Part shown: positions 1 through 6,329 of the stretch, in pieces | Layout of the letters: every line of letters starts with the position of its first letter | How positions within the stretch are numbered: the first letter of the stretch is position 1 | Source of the DNA: an uncultured Clostridia bacterium | GTDB taxonomy: Bacteria; Bacillota; Clostridia; Oscillospirales; QAKW01 | Assembly (NCBI GenBank): GCA_944387905.1 | Contig: CALXGU010000057.1 | Span: 1 to 9,048, forward strand | Reading direction: 5' to 3' | Length of the DNA stretch: 9,048 nt | Translations under genes and position numbers: made by a program | Notes under the pieces: generated by a model | Seen by the model: only the letters and a program-made list of their open reading frames with translations | What the model was told of the DNA's origin: nothing | The model's database searches: none

Positions 1-1
1 C

Positions 2-949
2 CTGGCATACGCGGACCGTGAGCTGCTTGAGCGTCAGTATGAATCGATCTGCCGCTATGTCAATTTTATCGACCGTTTCGGCGGAGATAAATACATGTGG
101 AACAGAAACCAAAACCATTTCGGCGACTGGCTCGCGATGGACAAACCCGACGATAATAGAGGCGGGACCGACTTGAAATATATCGCGCAGGCGTATTTCG
201 CCCTGTCTGCGGATATAGTTATAAAGGCGGGCAGAGCGCTGGGACGCGACGTATCGTATTACGAAGAGCTTTACGGCGGTGTTGTTGACGCCTTCAGAAA
301 ACACTATATGAAGGACGGGCTGCCGATATACAGGACCCAGACGGCATGTGTGCTCGCGCTTCATTTCAACCTCTGCGCGCCGCAGGACAGAAAGCCGACG
401 TCAGATCTTCTGTGTCAGCTTATCCATGAGCGCGGGGATACTCTGAGCACCGGCTTTGTCGGAACACCCTATATACTGCACGCGCTTTCCGAGACCGGCA
501 ACAGCGAGCTTGCCTATACCCTGCTTCTGCAGGATAAGTTCCCGTCCTGGCTATATTCGGTAAAGCTTGGCGCGACAACGATATGGGAGCACTGGAACGG
601 TATCGATGAAAACGGAAATGTGTGGAGCCCGTCCATGAACTCATATAATCATTACGCATACGGCGCTGTCGCCGACTGGATGTACGGCGTTGCGGCGGGA
701 ATCAATACAAGTCAGACAGAGCCCGGATACAAGCATATCATTTTAAAGCCGGTGCCCTCAAAACAGCTGTCGTATGTTAAGGCGAGCGTCGATACCCGCC
801 ACGGCACCGTAAAGTCTCAGTGGCAGATAAACGGCGACAGCGTCACGTATAAATTCACCGTACCTGACGGCTGTACGGCCGATATTGTCCTGGGCGAGAA
901 TTCCTATTCGGTACACGGCGGCGAGTACGAGTATACGCAAAAGCTATGA
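2..949 (+). CDS. Alpha-L-rhamnosidase-like glycoside hydrolase, GH78 family (C-terminal part; 5' end outside window)
   Basis: The reading frame is open from base 2, upstream of the first ATG at 95, so the gene begins outside the window; 315 residues are visible, roughly the last third of a typical GH78 enzyme. The visible part is the end of an (alpha/alpha)6 barrel followed by a C-terminal beta-sandwich. GH78 hallmarks are the FGDWLA segment (about 119-136) and TTIWEHWNG followed by SPSMNSYNHYAYGAVADWMYG (about 575-685). The Glu of TTIWEHW (587-589) aligns with the residue taken as the catalytic base in characterised family members. From about 720 the GYKHIILKP segment starts the terminal beta domain. 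Family members hydrolyse terminal alpha-L-rhamnose from plant glycosides or polysaccharides; the exact substrate cannot be read here. Whether the protein is secreted is unknown because the N-terminus is missing. Its stop codon overlaps the hemW start by 4 bases. Confidence 0.88.
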   Translation: MAYADRELLERQYESICRYVNFIDRFGGDKYMWNRNQNHFGDWLAMDKPDDNRGGTDLKYIAQAYFALSADIVIKAGRALGRDVSYYEELYGGVVDAFRKHYMKDGLPIYRTQTACVLALHFNLCAPQDRKPTSDLLCQLIHERGDTLSTGFVGTPYILHALSETGNSELAYTLLLQDKFPSWLYSVKLGATTIWEHWNGIDENGNVWSPSMNSYNHYAYGAVADWMYGVAAGINTSQTEPGYKHIILKPVPSKQLSYVKASVDTRHGTVKSQWQINGDSVTYKFTVPDGCTADIVLGENSYSVHGGEYEYTQKL

Positions 950-2043
950 TCTCGCTTTATATACATATACCGTTCTGTAAGCGTAAATGCAGCTATTGCT
1001 CGTTTTACTCACTGACGGATTTTGACAAAGAGCAATATATCGACGCGATTATACGCTGTGTAGAATATTGGGGCAAAAAAATAAAACAGAAGACGGATAC
1101 TGTATATATAGGCGGCGGCACACCGAGTGTGCTGCCGCCGAAGCTTGTATGCGCGATAATGGAATCGGTGCATAAAAATTTTGACATACAGTCAGGCGCG
1201 GAGATAACAATAGAGGCAAATCCCGAAAGCTGCGACAAGGACTTTCTGAGCGCGGCGCGAAGCTGCGCAATAAACAGGCTGTCGCTCGGAGTCCAGTCGT
1301 TTTGTGACGCGGAGCTCGCGGCTATAGGTAGACTGCATACCGCACAAGACGCGGCAGAGGCGGTATACAGAGCAAGAGCGCTGGGCTTTGATAATATAAG
1401 CTGCGATCTGATTTTCGGACTGCCGCATCAGACATGCGTCAGCTTCTGCAAAAGTCTTGATATGCTTGCGGGGCTTGATATTGAGCATATTTCCTGCTAT
1501 AATCTTCAGGTAGAGGATAATACGCCGCTTGCAGACTCGGATGTGAGACTGCCGGACGAAGATCTCCAGGAACAAATGTACTTTCTTGCATGTGAAAAGC
1601 TGAAGTCGAGAGGCTACCTGCACTATGAGATATCAAACTACGCAAAGCCGGGCTTTCAAAGCCGCCATAACAGCGGGTACTGGACGGGAAAGGATTATTT
1701 GGGACTGGGTCCCGCCGCGCACTCAAAGATAGCGGACATACGCTATGCGTTTGATGCGGATATCGTCAGATTTACGTCAAAGACAGATTTTGAGTTCGAT
1801 ACCGTCCAGAGGATAGACGATGAGCTTTTTGAAAAGCTGATGCTTGGTCTTCGTACCAGCCGCGGCATTGAAATGTCAATGCTCAAAAACGGCGCCGGCC
1901 TGATTTCAAGGCTCTGCGATGCGGGGCTTGCACAGGTGAAAGACGATATGCTCTGTCTCACCGAACGCGGTTTTTATGTATCCAACAGTATAATAACGGA
2001 AATAGCGCTGGCGCAAGAAAAACCAGAGCAGGAGGAACAATGA
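946..2043 (+). CDS. hemW: HemW, radical SAM heme chaperone (HemN/coproporphyrinogen oxidase-like)
   Basis: This 365-residue protein has the usual HemW length. The radical-SAM cluster motif CxxxCxxC is Cys11, Cys15 and Cys18 within HIPFCKRKCSYCSF. The residue two after the last Cys is Phe20, where true HemN oxidases carry a fourth Cys, which favours HemW over oxygen-independent coproporphyrinogen III oxidase. GGGTP at 56-60 is the SAM-binding glycine motif; NRLSLGVQSF and the LGLGPAAHS segment are further family signatures, and a HemN C-terminal domain follows. HemW binds heme and delivers it to respiratory proteins. The ATG lies inside the rhamnosidase stop (ATGA) and no good Shine-Dalgarno is seen close upstream, so translation probably depends on coupling. 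The 3' end overlaps the next start in the same ATGA way. Such proteins are often mislabelled as HemN. Confidence 0.93.
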   Translation: MISLYIHIPFCKRKCSYCSFYSLTDFDKEQYIDAIIRCVEYWGKKIKQKTDTVYIGGGTPSVLPPKLVCAIMESVHKNFDIQSGAEITIEANPESCDKDFLSAARSCAINRLSLGVQSFCDAELAAIGRLHTAQDAAEAVYRARALGFDNISCDLIFGLPHQTCVSFCKSLDMLAGLDIEHISCYNLQVEDNTPLADSDVRLPDEDLQEQMYFLACEKLKSRGYLHYEISNYAKPGFQSRHNSGYWTGKDYLGLGPAAHSKIADIRYAFDADIVRFTSKTDFEFDTVQRIDDELFEKLMLGLRTSRGIEMSMLKNGAGLISRLCDAGLAQVKDDMLCLTERGFYVSNSIITEIALAQEKPEQEEQ

Positions 2044-3155
2044 AAGCATGTATAATACAGCCGCCGTATTCTGTAGACCCGACTCAGGCGGATAGGATTT
2101 TTGACTGGGAGATGGACGCGCTGGGCAGATGCGATCAAAGCATGGATATAATCGTTATGCCTGAATACAGCGATGTTCCGTGCTTTATGAGGGACAGAGA
2201 AAGCTTTTTGGATATGTCCCGAAAATATGCCGATAAGATCCTGATGAAATCAATAGAGACGGCAAAACGGTGCAGAGCGATCGTGTTTTTGAGCATACTT
2301 GACGACAATAAAAATACGACCGTTGTTTTCGACAGACAAGGCAGTATTGCGGGAAAATATCATAAACAGCATCTCACCGATTCGGAGGTCATTGACAGAA
2401 AGCTTGACAGTGAGTATTCCTTTGAATTCTCAACGCCGTATATCGTTGAGCTGGAGGGTCTGCGCTTTGGCTTTCTTACATGCTATGATTTTTATTTTTA
2501 TGAGAATTTTTCCAATATAGCGCGGTTCAGACCGGATATAATTATCGGCTGTTCACATCAGCGCACCGATACGCATGATGCGCTTGAGATGATGACCAAG
2601 TTTTGCGCGTATAATACAAATTCATATATACTGCGTGCCTCTGTCAGCATGGGAGAGGAGCAGAAGACGGGCGGGGCGAGCATGGCAGTCGCGCCCGACG
2701 GTACGGTACTGTTAAACATGAAAAGCCGTGTGGGCATGGAATGCGTGGAATTTGATCCCAAAAAGAAATATTCAAAGCCCGCAGGTTTCAGCAATCCGGA
2801 CAGCGCGCACTTTGAGTATGTTGAAAAAGGCAGGCGGCCGTGGAAATACCGTCCTGCGGGCAGCGCGATAGTGAGATATGATAAGATAATGCCGTATCCG
2901 CGCGTCTGTGCGCACAGAGGTTTCTGTGCCGCGGCTCCTGAGAACAGCCTGCCGGCTTTCGGAGCGGCTGTGGCGCTGGGCGCCGATGAAATAGAGCTTG
3001 ATTTATGGTATACAAAAGACGGTGAGTTAGTCTTAACGCATGACAGAGATCTGTCGCGAACATCGGACGGCAGCGGATTTGTGTATGACTGCACATATGA
3101 ACAGCTTTTAAAACTGGATTTCGGCACTAAATTCAGCAACGGTATGCCGGCCTGA
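2040..3155 (+). CDS. Carbon-nitrogen hydrolase (nitrilase superfamily) fused to N-terminal part of a GDPD domain; prematurely ended by frameshift
   Basis: Residues 1 to about 270 form a nitrilase-superfamily amidase domain with an intact Glu-Lys-Cys triad by motif: Glu42 (VMPEYS), Lys109 (YHKQHL) and Cys148 (FLTCYDF). From about 288 a glycerophosphodiester phosphodiesterase domain begins: AHRGF with His292-Arg293, PENS, Glu319 and Asp321 in EIELDLW, and His334-Asp335 in THD. The frame then stops at 3153-3155 just after FGTKFSNGMP. The expected GDPD continuation follows in the -1 frame from 3149, so the ancestral or true product would be about 527 residues. GDPDs hydrolyse glycerophosphodiesters to glycerol-3-phosphate and an alcohol; nitrilase-superfamily amidases hydrolyse C-N bonds. 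No signal peptide is seen, so it is probably cytoplasmic. GGAGG at 2031-2035 supports the ATG at 2040, which overlaps the hemW stop. Substrate is unknown; as it stands the GDPD half is probably inactive. Confidence 0.85.
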   Translation: MKACIIQPPYSVDPTQADRIFDWEMDALGRCDQSMDIIVMPEYSDVPCFMRDRESFLDMSRKYADKILMKSIETAKRCRAIVFLSILDDNKNTTVVFDRQGSIAGKYHKQHLTDSEVIDRKLDSEYSFEFSTPYIVELEGLRFGFLTCYDFYFYENFSNIARFRPDIIIGCSHQRTDTHDALEMMTKFCAYNTNSYILRASVSMGEEQKTGGASMAVAPDGTVLLNMKSRVGMECVEFDPKKKYSKPAGFSNPDSAHFEYVEKGRRPWKYRPAGSAIVRYDKIMPYPRVCAHRGFCAAAPENSLPAFGAAVALGADEIELDLWYTKDGELVLTHDRDLSRTSDGSGFVYDCTYEQLLKLDFGTKFSNGMPA

Positions 3156-3175
3156 AAATCGCAGGATTCGAGGAA

Positions 3176-3622
3176 GTGCTAAAAAAATTTGCATGCCATA
3201 CTATCATGAACATACACGTGAAAACCGAACAAAACGACAGCGGTTACGATTCGCAGCTCATAAGAAAAATATTATCCTTGATAGATAAATACGACTGCCG
3301 CCGGCATGTGTATGTCATGTGCGGCAATGACAGGGTGCTTAAAATGCTCAAAAGCGCGGCGCCTGATATTTGCCTATGCCAGGGAGCGGGTGACAGACCG
3401 TGGGATATCGTAGAGCGCGCTCTGGACAACGGTTGTCAGAAAGTACAGTTTTTCAAGCCGTGCGTAAACCGGCAGATGATAGAAAAAGCCCATGATCACG
3501 GGCTTTTGTGCAACCTGTTTTACGCTGATGATCAGGCAGAAGCAAAACAATATCTTGATATGGGTATAGACACGGTGCTTACAAACGATTATTATAAAAT
3601 CTCACAAGTAATAAAGGATTGA
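3176..3622 (+). CDS. C-terminal fragment of the GDPD domain, displaced by frameshift from the upstream amidase-GDPD gene
   Basis: The frame starting at this GTG encodes the rest of the GDPD barrel begun in the preceding gene. Read in this frame from 3149, the residues GLKIAGFEEVL complete the family's 'P-LxxFEEVL' segment, so the true domain junction is at 3147-3155 and the GTG at 3176 is probably not a natural start. Later landmarks are MNIHVK, which takes the place of the usual IEIK segment, and the terminal MGIDTVLTNDYYKIS, typical of the GDPD end. The fragment has no stop or other lesion. One missing base, most simply a lost G in the CCGGCC stretch at 3147-3152, explains everything: a recent mutation or an assembly error. 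On its own it lacks the active-site His-Arg and Glu-Asp and should not be catalytic. AAGGA at its 3' end serves the next gene, 4 bases downstream. Confidence 0.8.
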   Translation: MLKKFACHTIMNIHVKTEQNDSGYDSQLIRKILSLIDKYDCRRHVYVMCGNDRVLKMLKSAAPDICLCQGAGDRPWDIVERALDNGCQKVQFFKPCVNRQMIEKAHDHGLLCNLFYADDQAEAKQYLDMGIDTVLTNDYYKISQVIKD

Positions 3623-3626
3623 GGAT

Positions 3627-3893
3627 ATGAAATACACATATATACCGCATGGTGTATGTTCCAAAAAAATAACGCTTGAGGTAGAGGACGGGATAATAAA
3701 AAGCTGCAGGTTCGAGGGCGGATGCAACGGCAATACAAGCGGCATCTGCGCGCTTGTCAAGGGCATGAAGGCAACGGACGCAATAGACAGGCTGGAGGGC
3801 ATCACCTGCGGATATAAGGACACATCCTGTCCCGATCAGCTGGCTCACGCGCTCACAGACATACTGCAGGAGACACAAAGCCGTGAATCATGA
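3627..3893 (+). CDS. Small TSCPD-domain protein (TIGR03905-like)
   Basis: This 88-residue protein carries the TSCPD motif itself at residues 66-70, together with the start YIPHGVCSKKI and the FEGGCNGNTSGI segment. These match the stand-alone TSCPD family also found as the C-terminal domain of adenosylcobalamin-dependent ribonucleotide reductases. Six cysteines (11, 27, 33, 41, 61, 68) in a soluble protein without signal peptide or membrane segment suggest metal or Fe-S binding or thiol chemistry, but no function is established that I can name. AAGGA at 3614-3618 lies 8 bases before the ATG, a good ribosome site. The gene starts 4 bases after the GDPD fragment and its end overlaps the U32 gene by 11 bases, so it is probably co-expressed with that gene. 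Confidence 0.88.
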   Translation: MKYTYIPHGVCSKKITLEVEDGIIKSCRFEGGCNGNTSGICALVKGMKATDAIDRLEGITCGYKDTSCPDQLAHALTDILQETQSRES

Positions 3894-5097
3894 ACTGCTC
3901 TCCCCTGCCGGGAATTTTGAAAAACTGCGTGCCGCGGTGCGGTTCGGAGCCGACGCGGTATATCTTGCCGGAAGAATGTTCGGGATGCGTGCGGGCGCGG
4001 ACTGTTTTGATACGGACGGGCTTGCCGCGGCTGCGGAATACTGCCGTTCGCGCGGCAAAAAAGTATATCTTGCGCTGAATACGATGCCACATCCGTACGA
4101 GTATGAACAGCTGGAAGCGTATCTTGAAGAGCTTATGAGCATACCGTTTGACGCGTTTATAGTGGCGGACCTGGGAGTCATGTCCAAGGTAAAGGAAATA
4201 CTGCCGGAAATGGAAATACACATTTCGACTCAGGCGTCTGTCGTCTCGGCGCAGACTGCGGATATGTACCGAAAGCTGGGTGCTGCGAGAGTTGTTTTGA
4301 GCCGAGAGCTGACAATGGATGAGATAAAGAAGATCCGTCGCGATACTTCGCGGGAGCTGGAGCTGGAAGTATTTATACACGGTGCAATGTGCGTATCGTA
4401 CAGCGGAAGATGCCTTATTTCCAACTATCTGACAAACCGCGACGCGAACCGCGGAGCCTGTGCGCAGCCCTGCCGCTGGGTATATGAGATAACCGAGCCG
4501 TCACGTCCGGATGCACCGCTTACGGCGGAGCAGGACAGTAAAGGTACGTTTTTGTTCGGATCCAAGGACCTGTGTATGATAGAGCATATGCCGGAACTTA
4601 TGCAGAGCGGAATAAAAAGCTTTAAAATTGAGGGGCGCATGAAAAGCGTATACTATGCGGCGGTCACAGCCAATACCTACCGTATGGCTATGGACGCGTA
4701 CCTGCGCGACGGGGAAAATTACAGATTTGATCCGGCATGGCTCAGTGAGCTTGAAAGCGTTTCGCACAGAGAATATGACACCGGATTTTTCTTTGACAGG
4801 CCGATGGATGACGCAAAAATCGCTTCAAGCAGCGGATATATCAAGCCTGTTTCGTATATAGGAGACTGTATCGGCTATGACAGCAGTACAGGGCTTGCCT
4901 GCTTTATACAAAAAAACAAGCTCAGCGCAGGCCGGACCGCCCAGATCCTGTCTCCGGGCAGTACAGGCAGGTCGTTCAAGGCGGAAAAAATGTTTGATCA
5001 GGATATGCAGCCGATATCAGACTGTCCGCATCCGTTTATGAAGTTTTTTATAGAAATGCCGTTTGAAATTTCGCCCGGCGATATATTGAGAGCATAA
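3883..5097 (+). CDS. U32 family peptidase-like protein (TrhP/YegQ/YrrO group)
   Basis: This 404-residue protein opens with ELLSPAGNFEKLRAAVRFGADAVYLAG, the standard U32 N-terminus. It contains the U32 signature around 162-180 (EVFIHGAMCVSYSGRCLIS), followed by RGACAQPCRW and FGSKDLCMI. Cys170, Cys177, Cys193 and Cys231 have the spacing of the four Fe-S ligands described in U32 proteins such as UbiU. The C-terminal part ends in a short beta domain with the customary PGDILR close. Despite the name, most bacterial members of this group act in oxygen-independent hydroxylation; TrhP proteins help form 5-hydroxyuridine at tRNA position 34, and that is the best guess here. The start is GTG at 3883, with AGGAG at 3868-3872 ten bases upstream and inside the TSCPD gene, giving an 11-base overlap. 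The stop runs directly into a terminator. Collagenase activity is not implied. Confidence 0.9.
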   Translation: MNHELLSPAGNFEKLRAAVRFGADAVYLAGRMFGMRAGADCFDTDGLAAAAEYCRSRGKKVYLALNTMPHPYEYEQLEAYLEELMSIPFDAFIVADLGVMSKVKEILPEMEIHISTQASVVSAQTADMYRKLGAARVVLSRELTMDEIKKIRRDTSRELELEVFIHGAMCVSYSGRCLISNYLTNRDANRGACAQPCRWVYEITEPSRPDAPLTAEQDSKGTFLFGSKDLCMIEHMPELMQSGIKSFKIEGRMKSVYYAAVTANTYRMAMDAYLRDGENYRFDPAWLSELESVSHREYDTGFFFDRPMDDAKIASSSGYIKPVSYIGDCIGYDSSTGLACFIQKNKLSAGRTAQILSPGSTGRSFKAEKMFDQDMQPISDCPHPFMKFFIEMPFEISPGDILRA

Positions 5098-5125
5098 AAA
5101 AACCCGCACGGTGTGCGGGTTTTTT
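5096..5125. terminator. Bidirectional intrinsic terminator between convergent genes
   Basis: CCCGCAC (5103-5109) and GTGCGGG (5113-5119) form a 7-bp stem closed by a GGT loop. Seven A residues precede it and six T residues follow, so an A-U extension and a U-tract exist on either strand. It overlaps the U32 stop codon and lies 8 bases from the stop of the convergent epimerase gene, so it can end both transcripts. Confidence 0.93.
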
Positions 5126-5132
5126 GATTGTG

Positions 5133-6041
5133 TCAGTATTGGATTTTACGCAGGGATACAAGATATCTGCCTATCTCTGCCAGATATTTGTAACCGGCGG
5201 TCAGAACCGGCTCCGGACCGGGAGGAGTTATTTCAAAGCTTAAAACGCCTCTGTAATTTACCTCGTCAAGAGCGGCCATAAATTCTTCCCAGTTGATGCG
5301 CATCGGCTTTAAACGGCACGGAGCGCCGTGGGCGGAATACGGGAAAGTATGCAGATCGCACATACCGTCATTGTCATGAGTATGCAATACCGCGAGCTTG
5401 TCACCGCTTATGCGTATCATCTCGGCGGCGTCGTCCTGTGTCAGCGGACCGTGGCCTACATCTACGCAGATCCTGAACCTGTCGCCAAGCACATTGCACA
5501 TATCCACCATTTCCTGAGCGTGTGAAAGTATTGTTGAGCAAATATGTCCGTAAACCGGATCGCCTACCCACATGTTTTCGATACAGCAGTAGACATCGTA
5601 TTCTTCAAGAGCCGGAATAAGTCTTTTATAAAACTCGACAGACTTGTCAAACGCTTCCTGCTTGAGAAGATCGTACCTTCTGCCCGGCATTATTATGGGA
5701 TGGACTACGCAGTATTTGCAGCCCAGATAATGCGTGGCTTTGATGGATGCGACCTGACGTTTTACGATCTCGTCATAATCAAAATCGTAGCCTCCGGGAT
5801 GGCCGGAAAAGGCGGAATGGGTCTGGCATACTTCAAAACCCGCAGCATCCGCATGCTTTTTGAGCATCGTAAAATGTTCTTTTATCTGCTGATCTGTCAC
5901 ATTATCGATATCACCGAACATGCCGGATCTTTCAAAGTACCTTCCCAAAGATAAATCCGTACCGTCAAAACCGCAGTCCTTTAAATATTGAAACTGCTCA
6001 GTTTCTCCTACCGGAACGCCGTTTGTAACCGCAATCTTCAT
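5133..6041 (-). CDS. Sugar phosphate isomerase/epimerase-like TIM-barrel protein
   Basis: This is a xylose-isomerase-like (AP endonuclease 2 family) TIM barrel. Numbering from ATG 6041 (302 residues), likely metal ligands are Glu155 (CCIENMW), Asp194 with His197 (CVDVGH), His222 (LHTHDND) and Glu270 (SFEITPP), the family's Glu-Asp-His-Glu set. His114 in VVHP and an N-terminal MKIAVTNG strand also fit. Family members isomerise or epimerise ketoses, inositols or related sugars using Mn2+, Mg2+ or Co2+; the substrate cannot be assigned. No signal peptide is present. An in-frame ATG at 6047 would add two residues, but AAGGAG (6055-6050) lies only 2 bases from it and 8 bases from the ATG at 6041, so 6041 is preferred. 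The gene is monocistronic, with its own promoter and a shared terminator. Confidence 0.87.
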   Translation of the reverse strand: MKIAVTNGVPVGETEQFQYLKDCGFDGTDLSLGRYFERSGMFGDIDNVTDQQIKEHFTMLKKHADAAGFEVCQTHSAFSGHPGGYDFDYDEIVKRQVASIKATHYLGCKYCVVHPIIMPGRRYDLLKQEAFDKSVEFYKRLIPALEEYDVYCCIENMWVGDPVYGHICSTILSHAQEMVDMCNVLGDRFRICVDVGHGPLTQDDAAEMIRISGDKLAVLHTHDNDGMCDLHTFPYSAHGAPCRLKPMRINWEEFMAALDEVNYRGVLSFEITPPGPEPVLTAGYKYLAEIGRYLVSLRKIQY

Positions 6042-6049
6042 AAACATAT

Positions 6050-6055
6050 CTCCTT
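6050..6055 (-). promoter_or_regulatory. Ribosome binding site deciding the epimerase start
   Basis: AAGGAG on the minus strand. The spacing is 2 bases to the first ATG (6047) and 8 to the second (6041); only the second is in the normal range. Confidence 0.75.
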
Positions 6056-6060
6056 TTATG

Positions 6061-6074
6061 ACGGCATTTGCCGT
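6061..6074. promoter_or_regulatory. Perfect 14-base palindrome in the epimerase 5' leader, operator candidate
   Basis: ACGGCA-TT-TGCCGT is a perfect inverted repeat just downstream of the predicted minus-strand transcription start (about 6079) and upstream of the ribosome site. Its position suits a repressor operator; it is too compact for a strong RNA hairpin and no U-tract follows. No regulator gene is in the window, so the role is inferred from position only. Confidence 0.4.
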
Positions 6075-6085
6075 ATTTCAAAAAA

Positions 6086-6114
6086 AGTATAACAGATGAT
6101 ACAGCATATTTCAA
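6086..6114 (-). promoter_or_regulatory. Sigma-A-type promoter of the epimerase gene
   Basis: On the minus strand, TTGAAA (6114-6109) and TATACT (6091-6086) are separated by exactly 17 bases. Both boxes match the consensus at five of six positions. The predicted start is near 6079, giving a short leader of about 38 bases. Confidence 0.72.
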
Positions 6115-6133
6115 TAGAATTTATTATTTAACA

Positions 6134-6162
6134 TTGACAAAAATGATTGTTTGGGTTAATAT
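6134..6162 (+). promoter_or_regulatory. Sigma-A-type promoter of the riboswitch/ATPase unit
   Basis: TTGACA (6134-6139), a perfect -35 box, is followed after 17 bases by TAATAT (6157-6162), a fair -10 box. Transcription would begin near 6169, just ahead of the first base pairs of the riboswitch at 6177, the placement expected for a full-length aptamer. Confidence 0.72.
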
Positions 6163-6176
6163 TAAATAAATAAAAA

Positions 6177-6271
6177 CCGTTGAGGGAGTAGTTTGCACGA
6201 AAGTGTGGCAATGTCAACATCATGGCGCAATACTGCCTGGTATTGTCTTAAATAACCAGACTCATGTACGG
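6177..6271 (+). promoter_or_regulatory. yybP-ykoY family (manganese) riboswitch aptamer
   Basis: The leader contains the family's conserved 5' box GGAGTAG (6185-6191). It is followed by a small GAAA-capped hairpin (6195-6206), a helix CAAT/ATTG (6209-6212 with 6242-6245) enclosing the conserved GTCAACA loop segment (6213-6219), and a short GGC/GCC stem (6224-6226 with 6235-6237). The 3' conserved piece appears as CCAGAC (6256-6261), where the known L. lactis aptamer has CAAGAC. The closing helix P1 pairs CCGT-TGAG (6177-6184) with CTCA (6261-6264) and ACGG (6268-6271), with a TGT bulge. The family senses Mn2+ and commonly precedes MntP, P-type ATPases such as YoaB, and TerC-like genes, matching the downstream gene. 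The departure at CCAGAC and a covariance-model check are the main uncertainties. Confidence 0.8.
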
Positions 6272-6329
6272 AATTTGTGGGATCGGTCATAATTGACTGA
6301 AAATCGGCAAATACTGTACATGGGTTTTT
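6258..6329 (+). terminator. Riboswitch expression platform: conditional terminator, mutually exclusive with P1
   Basis: CTCATGTAC (6261-6269), the 3' strand of aptamer P1, can instead pair with GTACATGGG (6316-6324; one G-U pair), extendable by A6258-A6260 with the following U residues. Inside lie ATTTG/CAAAT (6273-6277 with 6308-6312) and a TCGGTCA/TGACTGA hairpin (6283-6289 with 6294-6300). Five T residues (6325-6329) follow the outer stem. Because both structures use the same strand, stabilising P1 with ligand should prevent termination, giving an ON switch, as described for this family. Confidence 0.72.

Noticed and set aside
946..2043. Annotation as oxygen-independent coproporphyrinogen III oxidase (HemN).
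   Set aside because: The residue two after the third cluster cysteine is Phe20 rather than Cys, and the protein is shorter than HemN, both pointing to HemW.
3141..3158. Programmed -1 ribosomal frameshift joining the two GDPD frames.
   Set aside because: There is no X-XXY-YYZ slippery heptamer at the junction and no clear stimulatory structure; a lost base or assembly error is simpler.
3484..3507. Terminator-like hairpin AAAAGCCC/GGGCTTTT inside the GDPD fragment.
   Set aside because: The stem is perfect at 8 bp but only four T residues follow, it lies in conserved coding sequence (KAHDHGLL), and the downstream genes need read-through.
3853..4380. Minus-strand open frame of 175 codons opposite the U32 gene.
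   Set aside because: It is antisense to a well-supported conserved protein and has no recognisable domain or start signals.
5544..5954. Plus-strand open frame of 136 codons opposite the epimerase gene.
   Set aside because: It is a shadow of the epimerase, whose metal-binding motifs and promoter are clear.
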